64,000 bases of DNA from Xanthostigma xanthostigma (GCA_963575645.1 OY754465.1:6944001-7008000); one strand, 5' to 3'; shown: positions 43,834 to 54,789, counted from the first letter of the stretch. A program made the numbers and translations. Notes: generated by a model from the letters alone, not told the origin.

Positions 43834-44325
43834 TTTTAACCGACTTCAACAAAAAGGAGGAGGTTCTATGTTCGTCTGTATATTTTTTTTTTTATTATGT
43901 ATCTCCACCAATTTCTCCGTCAATTGTGGACCGATTTTCATTTTTTTTTTTTATTCGAAAGAGTGTACCTCAGAGGTGGTCCCATCGGAACCAAGTCAGG
44001 ATCTGATGGTGGAATCCGGAGAAATCGAGGGAAACTCGCAAATTTCAAAGGCACGCATAATGTTTTTTATGTATGTTCACCGATTATTAGTGTTAGATTA
44101 ACACTAAAAAGAGAAAAATAAAATATTTTTAACAGAAAAATTGAACCGACTTCACACTAAAAAGTAAAAAATAATTGCGTATTAAAGTGTTTTGAAGTCG
44201 GTGTAGTTCTCGGAATAGATTTCATTTTGGCTGACACCGACTCCAAAACATTTCAATACGCAATTATTTTTTACTTTTTAGTGTGAAGTCGGTTCAATTT
44301 TTTTGTTAAAAATATTTTTTGTTTC
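43834..44325 (+). mobile_element. AACCGACTTC foldback repeat (copy 1)
   Basis: AACCGACTTCAACAAAAAGG...GGAGGAGGTTCTATGTTCG opens the element; a conserved block (CGGAACCAAGTCAGGATCTG, GGAGAAATCGAGGGAAACTC) follows; then a hairpin with GTCGGTG arms carrying CTAAAAAGTAAAAAATAATT. Copies at 51833 and 56855. Open frames are not supported as protein. Loop orientation here matches copy 3. Confidence 0.7.
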
Positions 44326-44344
44326 AACTACAGTGCTCTTAATA

Positions 44345-44718
44345 TTTGTATAATTTTTATTGTTACAATGTTATATCTTTGTCAAAGCCGTCAATGTGAA
44401 TGGTTTAAGTCACTGCGAGCTTAGTACCTGTAATAGGTCTCTTGAGGAATAAAGTATCTATCTATCTATCTACTATTGCACTTACAGTGTGTCATTCAAC
44501 ATTAAATGACTCAGCAAAGATGACTCCGTACGTGCAAAATTCACTAGTGCCTCTGTAGCCTGTGCTGTGTGCGCGCTGTAAATGTGCGAATGCAACAGTA
44601 CAGAACAGCACAGAGCAATGGCGCTCGGAGTGAGTCATTCACAAAAAAAAGAGCGACTGGTTCTGCTCCGAGAAAGGAGTCGTTCATTATGAACGACTCG
44701 CTCAGGAGCAACACATCA
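44345..44718 (-). mobile_element. Partial copy of the 50349 hAT MITE
   Basis: Reverse complement of 50349-50635: right end CACATCACTA, with GAGTCGTTCATTATGAACGA and GGCGCTCGGAGTGAGTCATT. Contains a small LINE-tail insert (44428-44472). Confidence 0.65.
44428..44472 (+). mobile_element. 45-bp LINE tail insertion with (TATC)n
   Basis: CTGTAATAGGTCTCTTGAGG-AATAAAG followed by four TATC units interrupts AGCTTAGTAC/TATT, which is continuous at 50558-50572 on the other strand. An extremely 5'-truncated LINE insertion fits. Confidence 0.55.
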
Positions 44719-45132
44719 CTACAGTAAATAAATTATTCAGATTCAATCATTAAAAAAACGTATGCATCTTGCTTTCTACTTTATTTAAAAAAAAAAGAAA
44801 CTCGCTCCACCCAACAGGTTAAAGTTTTATATTTAAAATACCCCAAAGAGAGATTTACCTGGCGTGTGAAATTCTCAAATAAAGGAGTGTGGCTTAAAGA
44901 GTGAATTCCAGAGAAGTATGGTATATATATGCATTCATCCCAGGAGATCATAAATATTTAGGTGAAGAAGGAGAAGATATCTTGACGTATAGCGATTTTC
45001 ATGTCTGAAGTAATTTGTGCTTTGATACATACGATTTACTGTGCACGACTTTAGACATTTCTACAAAAAAATCGTAATCTCTTTACCTTGTATTTCAAGT
45101 CAAATTTTATTTACTTCAAAATAATTAATTTT
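44719..45132. other. Intergenic, nothing recognised
   Basis: ACTCGCTCCACCCAACAGG near 44800 and otherwise AT-rich. No gene recognised. Confidence 0.3.
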
Positions 45133-45472
45133 CCAGTTTCACCCGGGTGCAAAAGAACGAAAGGGGGGAGGAGGGACATGAGTACGCACATTCATCTTAG
45201 TTTACCGATATGAATGTTGTGTCCAAATTTCATGATGATTGGAATTACCGTTCAAAAGTTTTTGTCGGACGGACAAATTTTGAGACACATTTTGTAACAT
45301 TTTTCATTGCTCCGCTCCTATTGGTCGTAGCGTGATATCATATAGCCTATAGCCTTCCTCGATAAATGGGCTATCCAACATAAAACATTTTTTTTAATTC
45401 GAACCAGTAGTTCCTGAAATTAGGGCGTTCAACCAAACAAACAAACTCGTCAGTTTTATATATTAGTATAGA
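45133..45472 (-). mobile_element. Helitron lacking the tRNA module (copy 6)
   Basis: Minus strand start TCTATACTAATATATAAAAC at 45472; the CACCCGGGTGAAAC hairpin half remains but the CTAG end is lost. About 360 bp including the tRNA module are deleted between two TTTGTCG direct repeats. Confidence 0.75.
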
Positions 45473-46102
45473 TATATATCTATAGTTGTTTGTTGGGTCA
45501 GGTTTTTACCTCCGACTGTCATGGCGCGTGGATAAATGTAATAATAAACTTCTTGTATGAATAAAACTTAGCTCTGACGCAAAAAACAATAGACCACACC
45601 ACCGCTAGGGATGTAGCGGTGTGTGCAATAGTTGTAAAAAATCAAAGAAGTGTATTTCCAAGTTAATCGCTTGTTTTATATAATAAAGTGAGCAGTTAAC
45701 GTATGGGTAACTATCCCATACAGAAACCGACCATAATATAATGATACTTTTGTCGGTTTTAGTGGTGTCATCTATAATAAACTTTTTAGGCTGAATTTTA
45801 CGGCTCGTCGGCAGTTAAGTCCTCGAAGACATAGTGTAAAACTTAAGTAGGACATAGTTTGTTCTATCTGTACACTTATACCATTTAAGAAAAGGTAATT
45901 TATTTCCTCAAAGTTTTTATGTTTTTGCATCTAATTTAACTGCACCAAATGCAACTGTATAGCAACTCTCAAAGTAAAATAAGATTATGAGCCGTGCATT
46001 AGTCTTAAAAAATGTTAATTAAATGTAAAATTATATACTAGTATAATTTTTAACTCCCTTTTAAAACTTGTAACTCTAATTTGCACGACAAAATTTTAAT
46101 TA
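45473..46102. other. AT-rich intergenic with one hairpin
   Basis: ACCACACCACCGCTA-GGGA-TGTAGCGGTGTGTG at about 45590-45625 forms a stem-loop. No gene seen. Confidence 0.35.
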
Positions 46103-46238
46103 CTAGCAAACCGGTCCGGCTTCGTCTGGATTTTAGATTGCTTATCAAAGATAAACAGACTTTCTTATAGAATATTTTAGATTTTTTGAGGATGTTGTTT
46201 TTAAACCAGCTATACAAATGTAGTTCTAGTTATTACTC
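46103..46238 (-). mobile_element. Helitron 3' end fragment
   Basis: Minus strand reads GAAGCCGGACCGGTTTGCTAG then T, a Helitron-type end with the CCGG/CCGG stem. It is cut at 46240 by the foldback element. Confidence 0.45.
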
Positions 46239-46241
46239 TAT

Positions 46242-47012
46242 ACAGGGTGTCCCATTAAGAATGGGACATAGAACAATCGCAGATTCTCCAATTCAAAATA
46301 AAACGATTAAGCGAATATGCTTAGATAAAATGTTACTCGCTCTACCAGTGGCGTACGGCAGGAGTAAGTAATGCTTGTACCCCTTCTAAATGTTACGCCG
46401 CTATCTAAATTTTAATTTTGACTATAATTTTAATTTTTTTGATATTTTCTAAGTCAATAATGTACACTTGTTAGTTTGTTGTAAAGTCATTGGTTTTCGA
46501 GATATTCGCAGTTAAAGATAGATAGACATGTACTTTTTATTTGTATTATTATTAATAATATTCATTTTTACAATTTTGTCTTAAAAAAACTGCGAATATC
46601 TCGAAAACCAATGACTTTACAACAAACTAACAAGTGTACATTATTGACTTAGAAAATATCAAAAAAATTAAAATTATAGTCAAAATTAAAATTTAGACAG
46701 CGGCGTAACATTTAGAAGGGGTACAAGCATTACTTACTCCTGCCGTACGCCACTGGTAGAGCGTACTGAACTAATTTTTTTATTGTTAGGTGCATTTTAT
46801 GATATTTAACAAGTGTGCCGATTTGAGTAAAATTATACCTAAGGTGTATTAAAAAAATTATGGACATTAATAATTTTTCAGTTTTCAACTTCAACACCCC
46901 GTATTTCGGAAACGAGTAACATTTTATCTAAGCATATTTCGCTTAATCGTTTTATTTTGAATTGGAGAATCTGGGGTTGTTCTATGTCCCATTCTTAATG
47001 GGACACCCTGTA
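46242..47012. mobile_element. Foldback element with TACAGGGTGTCCC ends, nested
   Basis: TACAGGGTGTCCCATTAAGA and its reverse complement bound arms that include CGATTAAGCGAATATGCTTA. Within it a second inverted repeat (about 46335-46771) starts CAGTGGCGTACGGCAGGAG and has about 200-bp near-perfect arms around an AT-rich centre. This looks like one foldback inserted into another. Confidence 0.65.
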
Positions 47013-47472
47013 TATAAAACAAAGTCCCCCCGCCGCGTCTGTCTGCCTGAACGCGATAAACTCAAAAACTACCGAACGGATTTTCATACGGTCTTTACTA
47101 ATAGAAAAAGCGATAAACGAGGAAGGTTTTTGTATATAATTTTGTACAAAATGTCTCAACTATGACGGTGTTTTTACAAAAAAAGAAAACTGTTTTTGTA
47201 CGCTTGGCTACATCAAAACAATAGGTACTTTGATAGTTTTGCTGTAGATTGGAAGGTTAATATAATATATATTAGATAATAATTAATAAGAAAAAATTCG
47301 CAGGTTTGTGGACAAAAGTTATATTTATAAATGTACGACGTTTCGTCTATAAATTTATAGACGAAACGTCGTACATTTATAAATATAACTTTTGTCCACA
47401 AACCTTCTTATTGGTTAATATAATATTTCCAGAACAGTTTTGCGCCCGGGTGAAACCGGGACAGGACGCTAG
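47013..47472 (+). mobile_element. Helitron relic of another family, palindrome-bearing
   Basis: The left part (CCGCCGCGTCTGTCTGCCTG, AACGCGATAAACTC, ACCGAACGGATTTTCA) is a well-known insect repeat start. The right end has CGCCCGGGTGAAACCGGG and CTAG then T. The 5' TC is lost at the foldback junction, and the palindrome 47302-47405 is inserted. Confidence 0.6.
47302..47405. repeat. 104-bp perfect palindrome, Penelope-like ends
   Basis: AGGTTTGTGGACAAAAGTTA... on the left is exactly mirrored to ...ACAAACCT on the right, centred at 47353/47354 without a spacer. Each arm ends inward with TACGACGTTTCGTCTATAAA, so both strands carry GACGAAACGTCG as at 24250. This fits two Penelope-like element ends joined head to head. 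Confidence 0.75.
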
Positions 47473-48528
47473 TGTTTTATAAAATCAATATTTAGATTTT
47501 TTGAAGAGAATTTTTAAAAATTATTATTGTTTAGAATCGTCTATAAACAATTGTCAAAAATGTTTAAGAGAAAACAAACATCAACAAAATAATATAACTC
47601 CATGTTAAATTCCTGTGTATACATTTTGTATATTATATAATCAAATTTTGTAAAAGTTTAACAACATTAAATAATAAATTATTTTGTTATTTCAATAAAC
47701 ATATTTAACAGATAAAAAAGCGAAATTTAACTAAGAAATTAAAGAAATAGAAATGAGGATAAAAGAATAAGAATAAAAAAATAATAATGTCTATTTAATG
47801 CAGGTAAAATAAATCATCTTAAATTTGAAATTACGACTTCAGATGACAAATCACATTTTTTTACTTACAAATAAAAAAAAATCATCACATTTTTAATAAT
47901 AGAATATGATAAACTGTTTTGTTCAACATGTAAATAAAGTATAATATTTTTATTGCTGCTTTTAAAAAAACATGAGAAGAAAAAAGTTTCAGATGTGATT
48001 TATGAGAAATTTGGACCGCTAGAGAAGATTCTGTTAACGCTATGATGTATCCTTCATATTTTCACAAGACTGAACTAAAAAACATTCAATAGAACAGAAA
48101 ATTCGATTTAAGATATTCAGGTTTACATGTTTGCTTTTCCATCTTATCTCTCTTTTATTTTACGTAACCAATTTTTATTTATCAGTGTTTTTTGCCAGCT
48201 GTTGCACACAATACTTGCGCATGCTTCTAGCATATGTTCCTCGACCCAATACAAATTTCAAAATATAGGTATATCCATAGAAAGCTTTCCAATTGAAATT
48301 TATTTTAAAGCTTGAATATATTTGTTTCCTACTCACAAACCCAGCTCTAACAGAAACTAACAAAATTAAATTTTACTAGCAGCCCGTAAGGCACAAAAAA
48401 AAGACAAGTGTGCTTTAGACCACACAACTGAAGTAAAACTTCTTCCTGTCATAATTTGCTATTATTCACCCGAAAATTCACAAAATATGAACTTTAAAAT
48501 GAATTTACAATTTTATTCACTTTATGCC
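47473..48528. other. AT-rich intergenic with a repeat fragment
   Basis: 48397-48450 (GCTTTAGACCACACAACTGA, AGTAAAACTTCTT) is the right end of the 6670 repeat, inverted. The remainder shows nothing recognised; small frames around 48127-48363 overlap on both strands. Confidence 0.4.
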
Positions 48529-48962
48529 GGCACTTCACATGGCTATTTGTATTTGTGTATTTGGCATATTTGGCAAACAATTACCAAGTGTGGACAGTCT
48601 ATTTGAAAAAGTGTTGGCCTTATTTGCCTATTTGACAAATAAGGCCATTACCAAATACAATGGCCATATTCAGAAGCGCACGCGCCGTGAACCTGTACGG
48701 ACGTGCAGTATTTTTGTGTCTGTGCTGTGAGCGAGAACTGGAACAATTACTATTGAAAATGAATTGGGGCAATGAAACAGTGCTAAAATTCCTGGAATTT
48801 TGAACCTTGCGTTCTGCTGCCAAATGTTTGTGTGTTTGCTATTTGACTGTTATGTGTGGATGGTCATATTTGCCTCTATTTACATGTTTGCTTTGAACGT
48901 CATATATTTTGCCAAATACAACAAACACCCAATAGCGAACACAAATAGCCACGTGAAGTGCC
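48529..48962 (+). mobile_element. GGCACTTCACATGGC MITE (copy 2)
   Basis: Same ends as 26906-27420 and about 95% similar by eye outside an internal gap. MADF-like start at 48759-48803 (MNWGNETVLKFLEF then TGA). Confidence 0.7.
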
Positions 48963-49041
48963 ACTTTTAAACGTAGAATATTGCAATAAAGATAATGAAA
49001 ACAAAAGTAATACGTTGCAACGTTGTCACTGGCAAGTAAAG

Positions 49042-49150
49042 AGTACTGCTTATATTTTCGGCCACCTGATGGCGCCAAGTATGTGTCATTCTATTGTTAG
49101 TACTGCTTATATTTTCGGCCACCTGATGGAGCCAAGTATGTGTCATTCAA
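49042..49150 (+). repeat. 57-bp tandem duplication
   Basis: AGTACTGCTTATATTTTCGG...CCAAGTATGTGTCATTC occurs twice at a 57-bp period with one C/A change (GGCGCC to GGAGCC). Followed by a CT-rich microsatellite. Confidence 0.8.
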
Positions 49151-49344
49151 CTCTCTCTCTCTTTCTGTCTTCACTAACTTATATCTCCCTCTCAACTTCC
49201 GTTCGCCTCGAACGATCATGCACCGTTCGCCTCGTCCGATTCAAAAAATCAAAATTGAACGAATTTTCCGCCTATTGTCAGAATTAATTTAATTGCTCTC
49301 TCATTATTACTGATTCAAAATATCAAACAAAATAAATATAGTTT

Positions 49345-49583
49345 TAAAAAAAACTAAAAAACACGCTTTATATCGAACTAAAAAGTAAAAAATATTTTTT
49401 TTAAAATAAGCTTAAAACAATAATGAATAAACAATACTACGATGTACGAAAATGTGGAACAAAGCGCCCCACGCTTTTTCACAATAATACTAGTATTTTT
49501 TATTCATTATTGTTCTAAACTTATTTAAAAAAAAATATTTTTTACTTTTTAGTTCCATATAAAGCGTGTTTTTTAGTTTTTTT
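49345..49583. repeat. Foldback with CTAAAAAGTAAAAAATA arms
   Basis: ACTAAAAAACACGCTTTATA and its complement enclose ~95-bp arms. The motif CTAAAAAGTAAAAAATA is shared with the hairpins at 44157, 52165 and 57165. Confidence 0.65.
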
Positions 49584-49660
49584 ATACTATATCTATTTTT
49601 CACTTTTTAATTCGATTTATTGTTAAAAATTTGCCGAAAAAAAAATAATTTCTTTTTTCG

Positions 49661-49747
49661 GCGTGGACGGGATTAGAACCCACGACCCGTGATTCCGAGA
49701 GTTGACGTCAGCGAAGACCCGTGCCTTAGACCGCACGGCTAACCACT
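49661..49747 (-). ncRNA. tRNA-Leu-like pol III module
   Basis: Minus strand: TAGCCGTGCGGTCTAAGGC resembles the tRNA-Leu A box/D-arm and GGGTTCTAATCCCGTCC a B box with T-arm. A long variable-arm-like segment lies between. A hairpin plus T-run (TTTTTTTTTCGGC) follows. No complete acceptor stem, so SINE-like rather than a tRNA gene. Confidence 0.5.
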
Positions 49748-50340
49748 GTAGTTACAGTGTTGGCATATTATACTACAGTAATAAACCACTTGCTGTAGTC
49801 CAAACGAAGGTTACAAACAAACATACATACAAACTTACAAGTGAAGTTAATATAAAGCGTGTAAAAATGTCAAAGGCACCGTAGATTTTTTGTGAATTCG
49901 TTTTTACTATTGACAAATGAAATCATTGTATCAAATTACCAAAAAGAAAACAGTTATACTTTTTGTACTGTATAATTACTGCACCTATACTATGTATAAT
50001 AAATTATTTTAATGGTTCTGAAATGTTCTCGTCAGACCTCATTTTCACACAGTCCATATTTTACCCATTACTATTTGAATTCATTTTTTAAATTCTCAGC
50101 TTTCCGTACGAACATATCATGAATTTATGACGGCTTTGTGTTAAAATTTATGACGACTTTAAGCATGAAAAAGGCGTAAAACACAGCCTCTTGTACTGTC
50201 TATTTTTCATCGGAGAACTTGACATTACAGTGAACGGCAGATTATATAAATTTAAAACTGCTTTTTTAAAGCTTTTAAACTTTTATATGTGATAAACTAT
50301 TGGTACAATACGATATTTTATTTGCTCAAGAACCGATCGT
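49748..50340. other. AT-rich intergenic, nothing recognised
   Basis: A minor repeat of AATTTATGACGGCTTTG / AATTTATGACGACTTTA near 50120. No gene. Confidence 0.3.
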
Positions 50341-50348
50341 TTCTTTTC

Positions 50349-50913
50349 TAGTGATGTCTCGCTCCTCATAATGAACGAATCCTTTCTCGGAGCGAAGGGA
50401 GTCGCTCTTTTTTTGGTGAATGACTCACTCCGAGCGCCATTGCTCTATGCTGAGCTCATTCGCACATTTACAGAGCGCACACAGCACAGGCCACAGAGGC
50501 ACGTACAGAGTTATCTTTGCTGAGTCATTTAATGTTGAATGACACACTGTATGTGTAATAGTACTAAGCTTAACAGTGACTTAAACCATTCACATTGACG
50601 TCGTTGATATTGTAACAATAAAAATTATTATTGTTAACCTTTTATTATATACTTTATAGTTTATCCGAAATGCGAATAATATAAGATCAGAATCATATGA
50701 AAATGAGGTCAGAGCTGAGTGTGTGTATTGTGCTGTGCAATGCTTCGTGACTCCTGAGTATGCATGATGACAGTTCACACCTATGCAGTCTGCATTGTGT
50801 AGTGCGTACTGTCTAGTGTCGCTCCTTTGAACGACTCCATCCGAGCGACTCCTTTTAGTGAGCGGAGCGCACGGAGCCAACTCCCAATAAAGAGTCATAT
50901 GGACACATCACTA
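50349..50913. mobile_element. hAT-type MITE with 8-bp TSD TTCTTTTC
   Basis: TAGTGATGTC and ACACATCACTA are inverted ends. TTCTTTTC flanks both sides (50341-50348 and 50914-50921). The interior is rich in GCGACTCC/GGAGTCG(C) motifs. A truncated inverted relative is at 44345-44718. No ORF of note. Confidence 0.82.
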
Positions 50914-50921
50914 TTCTTTTC

Positions 50922-51832
50922 ATAGAAAAGCCACTAAAAAAAAGAAATTATTTTTAAAACTTTTATACCATAACAATAGAATACTGTTTATTAAGAAAGC
51001 TTCTTGTGGTAACAAATTTTTTTTTTAAATATGCGTCTAATTAGTGATCAGTCAATACAGACTATAAACTAAGATGATGATAGACTTGGCAAGAGAGAGA
51101 TGTCGCCCAATGGCGGCACTCAACGTATTTCATAATTTATTATTATTCTATGTCCGGTAAGTCGAGTGCATGGTGTCTTTTTAGTCTGTATGTTGTTGTA
51201 CTATTGTCTAATAAATTAGCCGTATTATGCTATTTGAGTTCTAATCACTGTGCTTAGGTAACCACAGTAATGAAAAAAATACATATAAAAATGATTACAC
51301 AAAGTGTTTATTTTGATTAACACTTGGTAATCACGGTGGTTAACATTAGCGGAATAGCCCTGAATATTTCTTATGCTGAGTTAATTCTTAAATATACACC
51401 GTATGCAAGAGACAAGGACACAAAAAGTGTGTGTGTGTGCCAGCTCCGACGCACGACTAGAGTTTACTCCTTAGATACGCTGTGTAATGTATTCCATTTC
51501 ATTCTTTCGCACGTTAAATCCTACAGATATATATGTTTGTCTCTTTTGAAGCGGACGAGCGTAACGCAACACTTGAAGCGGTGAAGCGTAACGCCTCACC
51601 AATTGATTTTAATACTCATAAATTTTCCGTATACAGGGCCTTATATCTCAAAATCGTTTCCTAATTTATAAATTCCAAAAAGAATGTTGTGCGTAGTCTA
51701 TAACACAAAACTGAAAAAATAATAAAAAGAGTCGAAAAGATTTTAGTGGTATGTATAAAACTGTGGATTGGCTAAAGCATTTCGGGGGGGGGAACCCTAC
51801 CTCCCCCTGCCTACGGCCTTGAGTGTCTGTGA
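50922..51832. other. Intergenic with one unrecognised ORF
   Basis: An 86-codon frame at 51324-51584 has no recognisable domain and no neighbouring signals. Direct repeats AAGCGGACGAGCGTAACGC / AAGCGGTGAAGCGTAACGC lie near 51551-51592; GGGGGGGGG-type run at about 51785. Confidence 0.3.
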
Positions 51833-52382
51833 TTTTTAACCGACTTCAAAAAAGGAGGAGGTTATATGTTCGTCTGTATATATATGTTTATTTTTTTATG
51901 TATGTTCACCGATTTCTCCGTCAATTATGGACCGATTTTCAAATTTATTTTTTTATTCGAAAGAGTGCACTTCCGAGATGGTTCCATCGGAACCAAGTCA
52001 GGATCTGATGATGGAATCCGGAGAAATCGAGGGAAACTCTCAAATTTCAAAGGCACGCATAATGTTTTTTTTTATGTTTCACCGATTTCTCCGTCAAATA
52101 TCTAACACTAAAAAGAGAAAAATAAAATATTTTTAACAAAAAAATTGAACCGACTTCAAAATATGCACTAAAAAGTAAAAAATAATTGCCTATTGAAATG
52201 TTTTGGAGTCGGTGTCAGCCAAAATGAAATCTATTCCGAGAACTAGAGACATGTAAGATTTAAATTGCTACTTTCGAATTCCGATGTGACACCGACTCCA
52301 AAACATTTTAATACGCAATTATTTTTTACTTTTTAGTGCATATTTTGAAGTCGGTTCAATTTTTTTGTTAAAAATATTTTAT
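51833..52382 (+). mobile_element. AACCGACTTC foldback repeat (copy 2, loop inverted)
   Basis: Colinear with copies 1 and 3 in its left part and arms. The hairpin loop (52216-52287) is the reverse complement of the loop at 57215-57286 while the outer sequences keep the same orientation. Confidence 0.72.
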
Positions 52383-53260
52383 TACTGTAACTTTACGTAC
52401 ATGAACAATCAACAAGTTCTGCAAAGTATCCTATTGATGATATAAAATAAATTTAAAAGGTTAACGATCATTTTCTCTGACGTTATTATTACAACAATGC
52501 ACTCATTTACTGACTTTTCTTTGTTTGACAATTTTCAAACGCAGTGAAAGAAGCCACTTTTCAAGTTCTATTAATACTGAAATGAAATTCGTGCCGAAAT
52601 TGTTTTAAATTCAAAGAAACAGTAGGCTGTGGTTCCTTTATCATTTCCACTTCGAAATTTTAATTATTCTATTTTGCATTTCAAATATATGAAGATAACT
52701 GAGATAGAGTACGAAAGGGATTATTTCAAAGATTCTGACGAAATATTGTTTAACTGTAAGGGCACTTGTTAACGACCGTTTTAGTCAACGGGTAACGGGC
52801 CGACGCGAAACGGTTACCTTTGTACACGATCCGCTAATATACGTGAGCGCGTCCGTTGTTATCGATATCAGTTCTATACTTGAAGGGCGAAGAAGTGCAA
52901 GTATGTTATTCAAATCTTTGATTAACGTCTGAATAGAACTATTCAAATAAATATTATTTATTTGAAAAAGTACGTTATGCCTTGCTTGTTTATTTTTGTA
53001 ATTTTCTAAAGTCTTGTCCCAACACTGTCTGTAATCGAATCTTACAAGTTAAATTTAACCCACTTCCAGTTATCCGATTGAGCTGAAATTTTGCATACGT
53101 ATGTAGCTTCGAGAACAATACAATATTATAATAACTAACTTACGATTCCGGCTTTCGTCCGGTTGAAAATCGCACTTTTAACGACTTCGCGTTGCCGATT
53201 GAGTTAAAATTTGGCATACGATTTCTATCATAAATTTTCTGGACAGAAAATTATTTAGTA
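52383..53260. other. Intergenic with Penelope-like fragment
   Basis: 52908-52965 (CAAATCTTTGATTAACGTCT, GAATAGAACTATTCAAATAA) matches the left edge of 1990-2407. Two CGATTGAG(C/T)(T)-AAAATTT(T)GCATACG segments (about 53075 and 53190) look like an old duplicated repeat. Confidence 0.4.
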
Positions 53261-53822
53261 CTAGCGGTCCCGTCCGGTTTCACCCGGGTGTAAAAGAACG
53301 AATGGGGAAGGGAGGAACATGAGTACACACATTCATCTTAGTTTAGCGAGATGACTGTTGTGTCCAAATTTCATTATGATCGGAGTTACCGTTCAAATTT
53401 TTTGTCGATAAAAAGCAGTATTTATACTTTTTTTAACTAATAAGTTTTTTAAATGTAAGCCTTAGAAGAAAGCAATGTAGAAAAAAAAAAAATATATTCG
53501 CTTAACGTGGGGTACGAACCCACGACCCTGATATTGACAGTCGCATGCTCTACCGACTGAGCCAGCCGGCGTTGTGTACTCACAACGCTAATATGAGTAT
53601 ATTTAGTTGGTGCATTTCACACGAATAGAAGCGTTTTTTTGAGATACATTTTGCACATTTTTCATTAATGCTCCGCTCGTATTGGCCGTAGTGTGACATT
53701 ATATAGCCTATAGCCTTTCTCGATAAATGGGCTATCCAACAAAAATTTTTTTTCAATTTGAACCAGTAGTTCAACCAAACAAACTAACAAACTCTTCAGC
53801 TTTAAGTATATATTAGTATAGA
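53261..53822 (-). mobile_element. Helitron with tRNA-like module (copy 7, short)
   Basis: Minus strand: start TCTATACTAATATATACTTA at 53822, hairpin CACCCGGGTGAAACCGG, CTAG at 53264-53261; A/T flanks. 562 bp. Confidence 0.85.
53499..53571 (-). ncRNA. tRNA-Lys-like module, loop CTGTCAA
   Basis: Minus strand: CGCCGGCTGGCTCAGTCGG, TAGAGCATGCGA, loop CTGTCAA, GTGGGTTCGTACCCCACG. T-arm pairs perfectly (CGTGGG-TTCGTA-CCCACG). The loop matches 41407 rather than copy 1, defining a second lineage. Confidence 0.67.
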
Positions 53823-54231
53823 TTAGTATTATTCAGTTGATTTTCAAGGTCGTCTGATATCACAAACAAAATAAGTAATTGTAATTTTTTTATATTTCCT
53901 TGTTTCTGCCATTCAGTAAAGAAACAAATCAATTATTCTTTTTCCATATTATGTATTCGTAATAGGGCCATGTTAAATTTCGATAAAGGGACAAATCCGG
54001 GAATTTTGAGGCAATAAAGGTTCACTTATATACTAAAAATCGGAACTGTATCTGCGGTTTTAATTCCGAATATATATTCCACATAACGAGTCGGCTGTGA
54101 CAAATGCGTGCGGTTAGTACACATGCGAAAATGTTCCTTTGCGCAGCATTTAATTGTCATTCTCTACATTTCATTTATAGAGATACTAAATATACAAGGT
54201 ACAATGACAACCACGTTACTGTTGTCTATTA
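53823..54231. other. AT-rich intergenic
   Basis: ACGAGTCGGCTGTGACAAAT (about 54087) relates to segments at 56489 and 58117. Nothing else recognised. Confidence 0.35.
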
Positions 54232-54786
54232 TTTATAAAATAAATATATATCCAATTTAAAATTGCACCAGCAGTACGTACAAAGCCGTAAACTAAATAT
54301 ATTTCCGAGATTTTAGAAAAAAAAGGCAATTATGTTTTACTCTCGAGATCACTATGTAGTGCTGTTTTATTTATAAAATAAATATATATCCAATTTAAAA
54401 TTGCACCAGCAATACGTACAAAGCCGTAAACTAAATTTATTTCCGAGATTTTAGAAAAAAAGGCAATTATGTTTTACTCTCGAGATCACTATGTAGTGCT
54501 GTTTTATTTATAAAATAAATATATATCCAATTTAAAATTGCACCAGCAGTACGTACAAAGCCGTAAACTAAATTTATTTCCGAGATTTTAGAAAAAAAAG
54601 GCAATTATGTTTTACTCTCGAGATCACTATGTAGTGCTGTTTTATTTATAAAATAAATATATATCCAATTTAAAATTGCACCAGCAGTACGTACAAGACC
54701 GTAAACTAAATTAATTTCCGAGATATTAGAAAAAAAAACGGCAATTATATCTCATGTTATACTCTCGAGATCACTATGTAGAGCTG
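54232..54786. repeat. 138-bp tandem array, four units
   Basis: TTTATAAAATAAATATATAT starts at 54232, 54370, 54507 and 54645. Units share GCACCAGCAGTACGTACAA and CTCTCGAGATCACTATGTAG, and differ at only a few positions; the fourth is the most diverged. Satellite-like. Confidence 0.9.
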
Positions 54787-54789
54787 AGG

